8,777 nt of DNA from an uncultured Erysipelotrichaceae bacterium. GTDB lineage: Bacteria; Bacillota_I; Bacilli_A; RFN20; CAG-826. Positions 1 to 6,434 of this stretch are shown here, in pieces (the stretch's first letter is position 1; each line of letters begins with the position of its first letter). The notes beneath the pieces are model-generated. The model had not been told where the DNA came from, searched no databases, and saw only the letters and a list, made by a program, of their open reading frames with translations. The translations under genes were made by a program, and so were the position numbers. Location of the stretch: the NCBI GenBank assembly GCA_902801805.1, contig CADCJP010000032.1, positions 1 through 8,777 of the forward strand, read 5' to 3'.

Positions 1-1364
1 GATGTCATACCACCACGCATTGTAAGGATACCTTGAGCGGCAACCATACCAACGATATCTTCTGGAGATGTTTCGGCTCTGACTAAGATTACTTTTTCAC
101 CAGCTTTTTTACGAGCTTCAGCTTCTTCAGCGGTGAAAGCGATTTTACCTGTACCCGCACCTGGGCCAGCTGGTAAACCAGAGGCAACTGGTGTCTTCTT
201 GGCTAAATCGTCTTTATCGAAGCCAGGTAATAATAATTTATCAAAGCTGACTGGATCGATTCTTAAGACAGCTTCTTTTTCATCGATTAAACCTTCGTCG
301 ACTAAATCGCAAGCGATTTTTAAAGCGGCGGCTGGGGTTCTCTTACCATTACGTGTTTGTAAGAAGTAGAGTTTACCATCTTCGACGGTGAATTCCATAT
401 CTTGCATATCACGATAGTGATTTTCCATTAATTTAATGGTCTTGACGAATTGTTCGTAAACTTCTGGCATACGAGCTTTTAATTCATCGATGTGGAGAGG
501 TGTACGGATACCCGCGACGACGTCTTCACCTTGAGCGTTTGGTAAGTATTCAGCGGAGATGACTTTTTCACCTGTACCTGGGTTACGTGAGAACGCAACA
601 CCTGTACCGGATGTTTCACCCTTGTTACCGAAAGCCATGGATTGAACGTTAACAGCAGTGCCCCATGAATATGGGATGTTGTTCATCATACGATAAACGT
701 TCGCTCTTGGGTTGTCCCAGCTTCTGAAGACGGCTGCGACAGCTTCCATTAATTGGACTTTTGGATCGGTTGGGAATTCTTCACCGAATGTCTTCTTGTA
801 GTATTCTTTGTATTTAGCCACTAATTCTTTTAATTGTTCAGCAGTGACTTCTGTGTCTAATTTGTAACCGTTTTTCTTCTTTAAGTCATCTAACATTTTG
901 TCCATGTCATCACGTGGGTGACCTTTGGCAATGTTTGTGAACATAAGAATGAAACGACGATAGCTATCCATTGCGAAACGTTCGTTGTTTGTTTCTTTAG
1001 CGATAGCAGCACATGTTGTTTCGTTTAAACCTAAGTTTAAAATTGTATCCATCATACCTGGCATACTGACTCTTGCGCCAGAACGCACAGAAACTAATAA
1101 TGGGTTCTTATCACCACCAAATGTCTTACCGGTCTTCTTTTCAATACCTTTGATAGCATCGAAGATTTGATCGACGACATATGCTGGAATTTCTTTACCG
1201 CTTTCGTAGTAAAGTGTGCAAGCTTCAGTTGTGATTGTGAAGCCTTCTGGAACTGGGACACCAATGTGGCTCATTTCCGCTAAACCGGCACCTTTACCGC
1301 CTAAGAGTTCTTTTCCTAAACCATAGGCTTCTTCGAAAGGATATACATACTTCTTTTCTGCCAT
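1..1364 (-). CDS. ppdK: Pyruvate phosphate dikinase, N-terminal part (partial at window edge)
   Basis: This enzyme interconverts pyruvate, ATP and phosphate with PEP, AMP and pyrophosphate in the cytoplasm, linking glycolysis and gluconeogenesis. Translation of the minus strand gives 454 residues plus two bases of the next codon, with no internal stop. The N-terminal nucleotide-binding domain is clear: LLGGKGAGLAEM (about 20-31, ATP-contacting Lys24), SVRSGARVSMPGMMDT (92-107, Arg94 and Arg97), then QDMEF and YFLQTRNGKRT (321-343), holding the Asp, Glu and Gln that match the ATP/metal ligands of the Clostridium symbiosum enzyme. The phosphohistidine domain follows (SGLPAGPGAGTGK about 395-407). 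The window ends in the motif LTMRGGMTS, whose next residue in the family is the phosphorylated His, so the catalytic His and the C-terminal PEP/pyruvate domain lie outside. The full family length is about 875 residues. The start ATG (complement of 1362-1364) has a consensus SD six bases upstream. The gene is divergent from the FGGY kinase. Confidence 0.97.
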   Translation of the reverse strand, partial: MAEKKYVYPFEEAYGLGKELLGGKGAGLAEMSHIGVPVPEGFTITTEACTLYYESGKEIPAYVVDQIFDAIKGIEKKTGKTFGGDKNPLLVSVRSGARVSMPGMMDTILNLGLNETTCAAIAKETNNERFAMDSYRRFILMFTNIAKGHPRDDMDKMLDDLKKKNGYKLDTEVTAEQLKELVAKYKEYYKKTFGEEFPTDPKVQLMEAVAAVFRSWDNPRANVYRMMNNIPYSWGTAVNVQSMAFGNKGETSGTGVAFSRNPGTGEKVISAEYLPNAQGEDVVAGIRTPLHIDELKARMPEVYEQFVKTIKLMENHYRDMQDMEFTVEDGKLYFLQTRNGKRTPAAALKIACDLVDEGLIDEKEAVLRIDPVSFDKLLLPGFDKDDLAKKTPVASGLPAGPGAGTGKIAFTAEEAEARKKAGEKVILVRAETSPEDIVGMVAAQGILTMRGGMT

Positions 1365-1370
1365 AATATT

Positions 1371-1376
1371 CCTCCT
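1371..1376 (-). promoter_or_regulatory. Consensus Shine-Dalgarno of ppdK
   Basis: AGGAGG on the minus strand, six bases before the ATG, fixes the ppdK start. It partly overlaps an 8-base palindrome, CCTGCAGG (1374-1381), so local base pairing could affect its exposure; that last point is inference. Confidence 0.85.
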
Positions 1377-1386
1377 GCAGGCCTTC

Positions 1387-1401
1387 GTGAGATAGTCTCA
1401 C
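1387..1401 (-). promoter_or_regulatory. Inverted repeat in the ppdK 5' UTR, possible operator or mRNA hairpin
   Basis: A perfect 6-base inverted repeat, GTGAGA-TAG-TCTCAC, lies between the predicted ppdK promoter (1413-1421) and its Shine-Dalgarno (1371-1376). By position it would be transcribed near the 5' end of the ppdK mRNA. It could be a repressor site just downstream of the transcription start or a short 5' hairpin. No T-run follows on either strand, so it is not a terminator. No regulator gene is next to it in the window, so its role is unproven. Confidence 0.4.
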
Positions 1402-1412
1402 AGCGCTTAAAT

Positions 1413-1421
1413 ATTATCACA
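1413..1421 (-). promoter_or_regulatory. Extended -10 promoter of ppdK
   Basis: On the minus strand TGT-GATAAT gives an extended -10 element (TGn followed by a hexamer matching TATAAT at five of six positions). No good -35 hexamer lies 16-18 bases upstream, as is common with extended -10 promoters. The predicted transcription start is about 40 bases before the ATG, leaving a leader that contains the 1387-1401 inverted repeat and the Shine-Dalgarno. Confidence 0.55.
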
Positions 1422-1455
1422 CATACGCAATCGTGCATACATTTTTGTAAAAAAA

Positions 1456-1484
1456 GTGCCACTCGGCATAATTCCGTGTAAACT
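1456..1484 (+). promoter_or_regulatory. Weak sigma-70-type promoter candidate for the FGGY kinase cluster
   Basis: GTGCCA (1456-1461, four of six matches to TTGACA) and TAAACT (1479-1484, four of six matches to TATAAT) are separated by exactly 17 bases, about 44 bases before the kinase start. The match is modest. It is offered because the region must hold a promoter for the plus-strand cluster and nothing better is visible there. Confidence 0.35.
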
Positions 1485-1513
1485 ATAAGGGAAATGGACT
1501 TTTGCGTAAAATA

Positions 1514-1520
1514 AGGGAGA
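1514..1520 (+). promoter_or_regulatory. Shine-Dalgarno that sets the FGGY kinase start
   Basis: AGGGAGA ends eight bases before the ATG at 1529. It supports that ATG over the in-frame TTG at 1502, which lies upstream of this site and would place it inside the coding sequence. Confidence 0.75.
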
Positions 1521-1528
1521 AATCAATT

Positions 1529-3079
1529 ATGAATACCAACCCATTAGTACTTACGCTAGATTTTGGAACACAATCTGTTAGAACCGCTTTAATCAATAAA
1601 TCTGGCGAAATAGTCTATCTATCAAAAAAAGCTTATAAACCTGTCTCATTCGCACTTAAAAAAGGCTATGCCGAACAATTTGCAGACTTCTACTGGGATA
1701 ATCTCGTTGAATGTCTTAAGAAACTCAGCAAAGAAAGTTTAGAAAATTTAGGCGACATCGTCGCGATGACAGTCACAACATTTAGAGACTCTGCAGTCTT
1801 ATTAGATGAAAACAACAAGCCATTAAGACCAGTAATCCTGTGGATGGATCAACGTCTTGCGGAAGCTAAAGAAAAAATTCCTGCCTTGCATAGATTCGCA
1901 TTCAAGCTCGTGGGCATGACGGATACAGTGAACATGAATCGTACCCGTACAATTGCGCACTGGATAAAAGAAAACGAACCTGAAACATGGGCCAAAACAA
2001 AGAAATACGTTAACATTTCTACATATATTAACTACAAGTTAACCGGTGAATTAGCCGATTCCCCAGGTGGCTTAACTGGTCACTATCCTTTAAATTACAA
2101 GAAATCTGAATGGTATAAAGAAGGAGCGATGAAAGGTCGCATCTTCGGTATTCCACAACGCATGCTTCCACGTGTTGTTAAACCAGGTGAAGTGATCGGT
2201 AGATTATCCGATGACATCGCTAAAGAATGTGGTTTACCAAAAGGCATTAGATTAATTGCTACTGGTAGTGATAAAGGTTGTGAAACAATCGGTTTAGGTT
2301 GTTTAACTCCAGACATTGGTGCGCTTTCTTATGGTACAGCATGTACCATTGAAGTAAGTAACCCAAAATACCACGAACCAGAACCATTCTTACCTGCGTA
2401 CGCTGCTGCGGTTCCAGGCTTGTATAACATGGACGTACAAATTTATCGTGGGTATTGGATGCTCAGATGGTTCGCTAGTGAATTTGCATTAGAACTTGAA
2501 AAAGAAGCTAAAGAAAAAGAAGTACCAATTGAAGCTATCCTTGATGAATGGCTTAACGATGTTAATGTTGGTTCAGATGGTTTAATCATGCAACCATATT
2601 GGGGTCCAGGTCTTGCTAGACCTTTAGCCAAAGGCGCCCTTTTAGGTTTCTCAAGCGTTCATACCCGTAAGCACATTTATCGCGCTATCGTGGAAGGTAT
2701 CGCGTTCGCCTTACGTGAAGGCTTAGAAAGCATTGAAAAATCACAAAAACATAAAGTTAAATCATTAAGAATCTCCGGTGGTGGATCTCTCTCTGATGAG
2801 ATTTGCCAAATTACCGCAGATATCTTCGGTTTAGAAATCGCGAGAGTGCAAACAATTGAATCCACATCTTTAGGTGCCGCCATTGCGACATTCACCGCAG
2901 TGGGCGAATTCAAAGATGTGCATGAAGCATGTGCGAGCATGACGAACATCTCTCACGTCTTTAAACCAAACATGGAAAACCATAAAGCTTATAACCGTAT
3001 TTATAAAGAAGTATATCTAAAGATATACCCAAGTTTGAATCCAATTAATAGAACAATCAATAAAATATTTAAGCGTTAA
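1529..3079 (+). CDS. FGGY-family carbohydrate kinase, substrate unknown
   Basis: This 516-residue protein has the usual length for FGGY kinases, which transfer phosphate from ATP to a sugar or polyol in the cytoplasm. Visible motifs in order: phosphate loop DFGTQSVR (11-18); WMDQRLAEA (105-113), where Asp107 fits the sugar-binding Asp of the xylulokinase-like branch; ATGSDKGCETIGLG (244-257) with Asp248 as the likely catalytic base; SYGTAC (267-272), the second phosphate-binding segment; and SGGGSLSDEICQITADIFG (416-434), the adenosine-binding C-terminal signature, followed by ESTSLGAAIA. All catalytic elements look intact. The sequence does not tell me whether the substrate is a pentulose, a polyol or something else, so no symbol is given. 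It starts at the ATG with SD AGGGAGA and ends two bases before the ATP-grasp gene, so the two are almost surely cotranscribed and translationally coupled. Confidence 0.92.
   Translation: MNTNPLVLTLDFGTQSVRTALINKSGEIVYLSKKAYKPVSFALKKGYAEQFADFYWDNLVECLKKLSKESLENLGDIVAMTVTTFRDSAVLLDENNKPLRPVILWMDQRLAEAKEKIPALHRFAFKLVGMTDTVNMNRTRTIAHWIKENEPETWAKTKKYVNISTYINYKLTGELADSPGGLTGHYPLNYKKSEWYKEGAMKGRIFGIPQRMLPRVVKPGEVIGRLSDDIAKECGLPKGIRLIATGSDKGCETIGLGCLTPDIGALSYGTACTIEVSNPKYHEPEPFLPAYAAAVPGLYNMDVQIYRGYWMLRWFASEFALELEKEAKEKEVPIEAILDEWLNDVNVGSDGLIMQPYWGPGLARPLAKGALLGFSSVHTRKHIYRAIVEGIAFALREGLESIEKSQKHKVKSLRISGGGSLSDEICQITADIFGLEIARVQTIESTSLGAAIATFTAVGEFKDVHEACASMTNISHVFKPNMENHKAYNRIYKEVYLKIYPSLNPINRTINKIFKR
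3011..3028 (+). repeat. Perfect inverted repeat near the 3' end of the FGGY kinase gene
   Basis: GTATATC-TAAA-GATATAC forms a perfect 7-base stem with a 4-base loop inside the last 25 codons of the kinase gene. It has no downstream T-run, so it is not an intrinsic terminator. It may be a weak mRNA structure or simply chance in A/T-rich coding sequence. Confidence 0.3.
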
Positions 3080-3081
3080 TT

Positions 3082-4278
3082 ATGCAAAACTTCATCTTAA
3101 TATCACCTCATTTCCCGGAAACCTATTACAGATTTGCGGAAGCTTTAAAACATAATGGCTTCCGTGTTTTAGGCATTGGGGATTGTCCATATGATAACTT
3201 AAGAGAAGAACTTAAAAATGCCTTAGACGAATATTACTGCTGTTATGACATGGACTACTTCGAAAATGAAAAACGAGCGGTCGAATATTTCGCTAATAAA
3301 TATGGACAAATTGATTACCTAGAAAGTAACAATGAGTTCTGGTTAGGAAGAGATGCGGAATTAAGAAAAATATTTAATATCCCTAATGGTGTGAGACCAG
3401 ATGAATTACAGTATTGGCAACACAAATCATTGATGAAAAAACACTATAAGGAAGCTGGCGCTAGAGTCGCTGATTACATCCTTGTTAGCGATAGAGAATC
3501 ATTAATGGCGTTTATTGATAAGGTAGGTTATCCTGTATTTATCAAACCAGACATCGGTGTGGGCGCTGCTGGGGATTATAAAATTAAAGATGAAAGAGAT
3601 GTTGATAACTTCTTCAACACTAAAGAATCTTGGATTACATATATTTGTGAGCAATTCCTAGACGGGGATATTATTTCCTTTGACGGAATAGCAGATAACG
3701 AGAGTCGTGTCGTGTTTTGTGCCTCTAATTTCTTTCCTCCATCAGTCGCTGATGTAGTGAAAGAAGGCAAGGACTTATTCTATTACACACTGCAAGAAGT
3801 TCCTGAAGATCTTAAAGAGATTGGTCAAAAGGTTATCAAAGCTTTTGGTGTGAAGAAAAGATTCTTCCATCTTGAATTTTTTAGGTTAAAAACACCTGCT
3901 AAAAATGTCGGTGATGTTGGTGACATTGTCGCCCTTGAAACTAACATGCGTCCTGCGGGTGGATATACACCTGACCTTATTAATTTCTCTCAATCCGTGA
4001 ATAGCTATCAAATCTGGGCGGACGTCATGATGTTTAATGAGAATAAACAAGATTTAACAATGGAAAAATATTATGCCGCATGTGGTTCTAGAAGAAACAA
4101 TGTGACATACTTACATGACGATCAAGAAGTCCTTAATAAATACCATGACTGTTTATCCGCTTATGGTTATTATCCATATGTTTTAAGTGGGGCAATGGGT
4201 GATAGATTCTTCATGGCGAAATTTAAAACATTAGAAGAAGTCAAAGAATATCAAGAATTCGTGGAGCAACGTTTGTAA
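3082..4278 (+). CDS. ATP-grasp domain ligase of the carbamoyl-phosphate-synthase-like type, function unknown
   Basis: This 398-residue soluble protein has an N-terminal alpha/beta pre-ATP-grasp region (about 1-110, starting FILISPHFPETYYRF) followed by an ATP-grasp fold. ATP-grasp landmarks: HKSLMKKHYKEAGARV (114-129), the first Lys segment; PVFIKPDIGVGAAGD (151-165) with the nucleotide-binding Lys155; ICEQFLDGD (188-196), the hinge segment; FFHLEFF (261-267, Glu265); and ALETNMRPAGG (284-294), whose Glu286, Asn288 and Arg290 fit the metal and phosphate ligands. Such enzymes activate a carboxylate as an acyl phosphate and join it to an amine or other nucleophile; the substrates here cannot be read from the sequence. 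No Shine-Dalgarno is visible. The ATG is two bases after the kinase stop, so translation probably depends on coupling. Pairing with a sugar kinase suggests a shared small-molecule pathway. Confidence 0.88.
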   Translation: MQNFILISPHFPETYYRFAEALKHNGFRVLGIGDCPYDNLREELKNALDEYYCCYDMDYFENEKRAVEYFANKYGQIDYLESNNEFWLGRDAELRKIFNIPNGVRPDELQYWQHKSLMKKHYKEAGARVADYILVSDRESLMAFIDKVGYPVFIKPDIGVGAAGDYKIKDERDVDNFFNTKESWITYICEQFLDGDIISFDGIADNESRVVFCASNFFPPSVADVVKEGKDLFYYTLQEVPEDLKEIGQKVIKAFGVKKRFFHLEFFRLKTPAKNVGDVGDIVALETNMRPAGGYTPDLINFSQSVNSYQIWADVMMFNENKQDLTMEKYYAACGSRRNNVTYLHDDQEVLNKYHDCLSAYGYYPYVLSGAMGDRFFMAKFKTLEEVKEYQEFVEQRL

Positions 4279-4279
4279 T

Positions 4280-4423
4280 ATGGATGAATATAAAAGACCA
4301 AGACGTAAAAGAAGGAACAGATATTTCACTGGAGAAGACATTGATATGCTCCGTGAGCGTGAAAGAGAAAGAAAACGCGATAGCCACAGGAATATTTGCG
4401 ACACAAATATCGATGGCGCTTAA
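4280..4423 (+). CDS. Candidate 47-residue Arg-rich basic peptide
   Basis: An ATG one base after the ATP-grasp stop (TAATATG) opens a 47-codon frame ending in TAA. The product begins MDEYKRPRRKRRNRYFTGED, then carries a run of alternating Arg/Glu and Lys, and ends HRNICDTNIDGA. It is strongly charged, with no signal peptide or membrane segment. The stop/start junction is typical of coupled genes, and the Arg-rich coding does not look like random intergenic sequence. Against it: only a weak GGAG 13 bases upstream, the short length, and a competing overlapping frame (4284-4466, 60 codons) that is not clearly worse. I do not recognise a family. It could be a small nucleic-acid-binding protein, a partner or substrate of the ATP-grasp enzyme, or a chance frame. 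Confidence 0.42.
   Translation: MDEYKRPRRKRRNRYFTGEDIDMLRERERERKRDSHRNICDTNIDGA
4392..4410 (+). repeat. Perfect inverted repeat at the end of the 47-codon frame
   Basis: ATATTTG-CGACA-CAAATAT is a perfect 7-base inverted repeat with a 5-base spacer, inside the last codons of the small frame. No T-run follows, so it is not a standard terminator. It could be a protein-binding site or a weak 3' mRNA hairpin. Confidence 0.3.
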
Positions 4424-4527
4424 AAGCAAATGTTACAACTGTAAACTATTTGTAATTATGAGGTAATCACTTAATACTAGTCTTTACCTTTTTTATTTGT
4501 AAAAATAGCGATATCGGGAGGGAGATT
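4424..4527 (+). promoter_or_regulatory. Intergenic region with a probable degV-family promoter
   Basis: This 104-base gap must hold the promoter of the DegV gene, which has its own strong SD. Candidates are weak: TTGTAA (4450-4455) with TAATAC (4472-4477) at a 16-base spacing, or TAAACT (4442-4447), which lies in a 10-mer TGTAAACTAT also found upstream of the FGGY kinase. A small palindrome TTACA-AC-TGTAA (4433-4444) lies just upstream and could be an operator half-site pair. An A/T-only inverted repeat (TTTTTA-TTTG-TAAAAA, 4490-4505) is too weak to call a terminator. Confidence 0.3.
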
Positions 4528-5418
4528 ATGGCTAAATATCAAATTTTTACCGACTCAAGTTCTGATTTAACACCAGAGCTTAGAAAACAAAACAACCTTG
4601 AATACTTCTACTTCGGTTTAGTCGTTGATGGTGTTGAATATCGCGCTGATATTGACTGGAAAGATTATTCTTGTGAAGAATTCTATGGTTGGCTCAAACA
4701 AGGAAAGAAAGTTAAAACAACTCAAGTTTCTTTAGAAGAAGTTCTTAATAAGGTTCGTCCATACTTTGAAAAAGGCATCGACGTTATCTACTTAGCGTGC
4801 TCACACAAATTAACAGGTTCAATGAACCTCTTCATGCTCGCTAGAGAACAATTATTAGAAGAATTCCCAGAACGTAAGATGATTGGTGTTGAAACATTAA
4901 CATCTAGCTTCGCTTTAGGATTACTCGCTATGGACGCTGCTAAAAAGCAACAAGAAGGTTTATCAATTGAAGAATTAGAAAAATGGGCTTTAGAAAGACG
5001 TTATTTCTATCAATTCTTCGCTACCGTTGACACTTTATCTTATTTAAAGGCTGCTGGTCGTATTAAAGGCACCGCTGCCTTCTTTGGTAACATCATCGGT
5101 GTTAAACCAATCTTTATCTCAGATAGAGAAGGCAACAATTTAACAATTGAAAAAGTTAAAGGCACAAAGGCTTCATTAAACGCTATCTTCGAATATGCTA
5201 AAGAAAATATGACAGAAGATACTGACGCTATCTATGTTGGTCAAGGTGACTGCATTGATCGTGCATTACTTCTCAAACACAGAATTGAAGAAGAACTCAA
5301 AGTTAAATGTGAAATTATTCCAATTGGACCAATTGTTGGCACAACATGTGGCCCAGGCATCATTGCTACCTATTGCCGCGGTAAAGAAGTTACCCGTTAT
5401 GAAGGCGATGGCAAATAA
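4528..5418 (+). CDS. DegV-family fatty-acid-binding protein (FakB-like)
   Basis: This 296-residue protein matches the DegV family in length and motifs: TDSSSDLTPE (8-17), KTTQVS (63-68), SHKLTGSMN (92-100), TSSFALGLLA (125-134), VDTLSYLKAAGRIKG (167-181), IIGVKPIF (189-196) and IGPIVGTTCGPGIIA (266-280). DegV proteins bind a long-chain fatty acid in a buried pocket. The FakB members present it to the kinase FakA, which makes acyl phosphate for phospholipid synthesis. The Ser/Thr-rich motifs that hold the carboxylate are present, so lipid binding is likely; no FakA gene is in the window, so partnership with FakA is inference. The start ATG has a strong SD (GGGAGGGAG, 4516-4524). The gene appears to be monocistronic: a terminator follows 19 bases after the stop. 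Confidence 0.93.
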   Translation: MAKYQIFTDSSSDLTPELRKQNNLEYFYFGLVVDGVEYRADIDWKDYSCEEFYGWLKQGKKVKTTQVSLEEVLNKVRPYFEKGIDVIYLACSHKLTGSMNLFMLAREQLLEEFPERKMIGVETLTSSFALGLLAMDAAKKQQEGLSIEELEKWALERRYFYQFFATVDTLSYLKAAGRIKGTAAFFGNIIGVKPIFISDREGNNLTIEKVKGTKASLNAIFEYAKENMTEDTDAIYVGQGDCIDRALLLKHRIEEELKVKCEIIPIGPIVGTTCGPGIIATYCRGKEVTRYEGDGK

Positions 5419-5437
5419 TTAAACCAAATAGCTTATA

Positions 5438-5464
5438 AAGGCGCCTTAAGTAGGTGCCTTTTTT
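5438..5464 (+). terminator. Rho-independent terminator after the DegV gene
   Basis: AAGGCGCC and GGTGCCTT form an 8-base stem (one G-T wobble) around a 7-base loop, followed directly by a run of T ending at 5464. It lies just after the DegV stop and ends 24 bases before the next start codon, so it separates the DegV transcript from the pseudouridine synthase gene. Confidence 0.88.
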
Positions 5465-5476
5465 CATGCTCGTATG

Positions 5477-5482
5477 TATAAT
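5477..5482 (+). promoter_or_regulatory. Consensus -10 box six bases before the pseudouridine synthase start
   Basis: A perfect TATAAT is followed by exactly six bases and then ATG (5489). With normal -10 to start-site spacing, transcription would begin at or next to the A of the ATG, giving a leaderless mRNA. No purine-rich Shine-Dalgarno exists between the preceding terminator and the ATG. A -35 element is weak (GTGCCT, 5454-5459, 17 bases upstream, inside the terminator stem). Confidence 0.6.
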
Positions 5483-5488
5483 GTATGT

Positions 5489-6421
5489 ATGAAGAAACCA
5501 GGAAACAGAAATAAAGCGCGTGAAAAAGCGCCTATTAAGAAAAACTATAACAACATTAAGGAATATAAAGTCACAAAAGAATGTGAACTCTTAGAGTTCC
5601 TTTTAGAAACATTTAAAAACCAATCAAGAAACTCCGTGAAATCACTTTTGTCTTCACATCGTGTTTCTATTGATGGAGCGCCTGTTAGTCAATTTAATTT
5701 CAAGTTATATCCAGAAGACACAATTATTGTTTCTAATTCCCCAATTAAAAAGAAAACTAGAAGCAAACTTCCAATCATCTATGAAGATGACGATATTATC
5801 GTAATTAATAAACCAAGTGGTCTACTTTCAGTAGCCTCTGATAATGAAAAATCATCCACCGCGTATCGTATGTTAAGCGACTATGTGCAACAGAAAGATA
5901 AGCATAATCGTGTTTTCGTAGTCCATAGATTAGACGAAGATACCTCTGGTGTCTTTATGATTGCAAAAAACGTCAAGATTCAACAAGCTTTACAAGAGAA
6001 GTGGAATGATATCGTCAAAAAACGTGGTTATTATGCGATCGTTGAAGGTGTCATGGAAAAGAATAGTGACACGATCAAATCCTACTTAAAGAAGAATAGC
6101 CAAAACTTAATGTATTCTTCTAAAAAACCAGGGGATGGTCAATTAGCGATTACCCACTACAAAGTAATGAAAACCAATGGCACGTACTCCTTACTTGACG
6201 TCAATATCGATACTGGTAGAAAGAATCAAATCCGTGTTCATTTAGGTGAAAGAGGTCACCATATTATTGGTGATGATAAGTACGGGGAACCCGCTAATCC
6301 AATTAAAAGATTAGGTTTGCATGCCTATGAATTAGATTTTATTCATCCATTTACCGGTAAATTAATGAAGTTCACCGCTCCTACACCAAAAGAGTTTGGT
6401 GCATTATTTGAAAATAAATAG
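5489..6421 (+). CDS. RluA-family RNA pseudouridine synthase with S4 domain
   Basis: From the ATG at 5489 this is 310 residues, normal for the RluA/RluD group, which isomerises specific uridines of rRNA or tRNA to pseudouridine. A basic N-terminal tail (1-28) precedes an S4 RNA-binding domain (about 29-85; ELLEFLLETF, SVKSLLSSHRVSIDG, LYPEDTIIV). The catalytic domain follows: IIYEDDDIIVINKPSGLLS (96-114), then the hallmark HRLDEDTSGV (146-155) with catalytic Asp149, RGYYAIVEG (179-187), and the C-terminal TGRKNQIRVHL (242-252) and GDDKYG (261-266). All core motifs are intact. The target uridine cannot be told from the sequence. An in-frame ATG at 5474 lies upstream of the consensus -10 box, so 5489 is preferred. 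The gene ends in TAG, 13 bases before the TrkA-C membrane gene. Confidence 0.93.
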   Translation: MKKPGNRNKAREKAPIKKNYNNIKEYKVTKECELLEFLLETFKNQSRNSVKSLLSSHRVSIDGAPVSQFNFKLYPEDTIIVSNSPIKKKTRSKLPIIYEDDDIIVINKPSGLLSVASDNEKSSTAYRMLSDYVQQKDKHNRVFVVHRLDEDTSGVFMIAKNVKIQQALQEKWNDIVKKRGYYAIVEGVMEKNSDTIKSYLKKNSQNLMYSSKKPGDGQLAITHYKVMKTNGTYSLLDVNIDTGRKNQIRVHLGERGHHIIGDDKYGEPANPIKRLGLHAYELDFIHPFTGKLMKFTAPTPKEFGALFENK

Positions 6422-6422
6422 G

Positions 6423-6428
6423 TAAAAT
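6423..6428 (+). promoter_or_regulatory. Possible -10 box six bases before the TrkA-C membrane gene
   Basis: TAAAAT (five of six matches to TATAAT) is followed by six bases and then the ATG at 6435, the same geometry as for the preceding gene. The only other initiation signal is a weak AGGT (6420-6423) eleven bases upstream of the ATG. Readthrough from the pseudouridine synthase gene is also possible, since no terminator separates the two. Confidence 0.35.
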
Positions 6429-6434
6429 ATAGAT

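Noticed and set aside
1..5. ppdK looking truncated just before its catalytic His
   Set aside because: The reading frame is open at the window edge, so this is a window boundary and not evidence of a broken gene.
133..1170. Plus-strand open frames at 133-369 and 985-1170
   Set aside because: Both lie opposite the well-supported ppdK reading frame and encode low-complexity products with no family resemblance.
1502..1528. TTG at 1502 as start of the FGGY kinase
   Set aside because: It would bury the Shine-Dalgarno AGGGAGA inside the gene and add nine residues absent from the usual FGGY N-terminus; the ATG at 1529 fits both signals.
3011..3028. The GTATATC/GATATAC hairpin as a terminator or attenuator
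   Set aside because: It is inside coding sequence, A/T-rich and not followed by a T-run, so it is only listed as a repeat.
4284..4466. A 60-codon frame overlapping the 47-codon peptide frame
   Set aside because: It lacks a Shine-Dalgarno and the tight stop/start junction of the 4280 frame. It is kept as an alternative only; neither is proven.
5234..5422. A 62-codon plus-strand frame inside the DegV gene
   Set aside because: It overlaps the conserved C-terminal DegV motifs in another frame and has no own start signal.
5474..5488. ATG at 5474 as start of the pseudouridine synthase
   Set aside because: It has no Shine-Dalgarno and lies upstream of the consensus TATAAT, so it would not be in the mRNA from that promoter; the five extra residues match nothing conserved.
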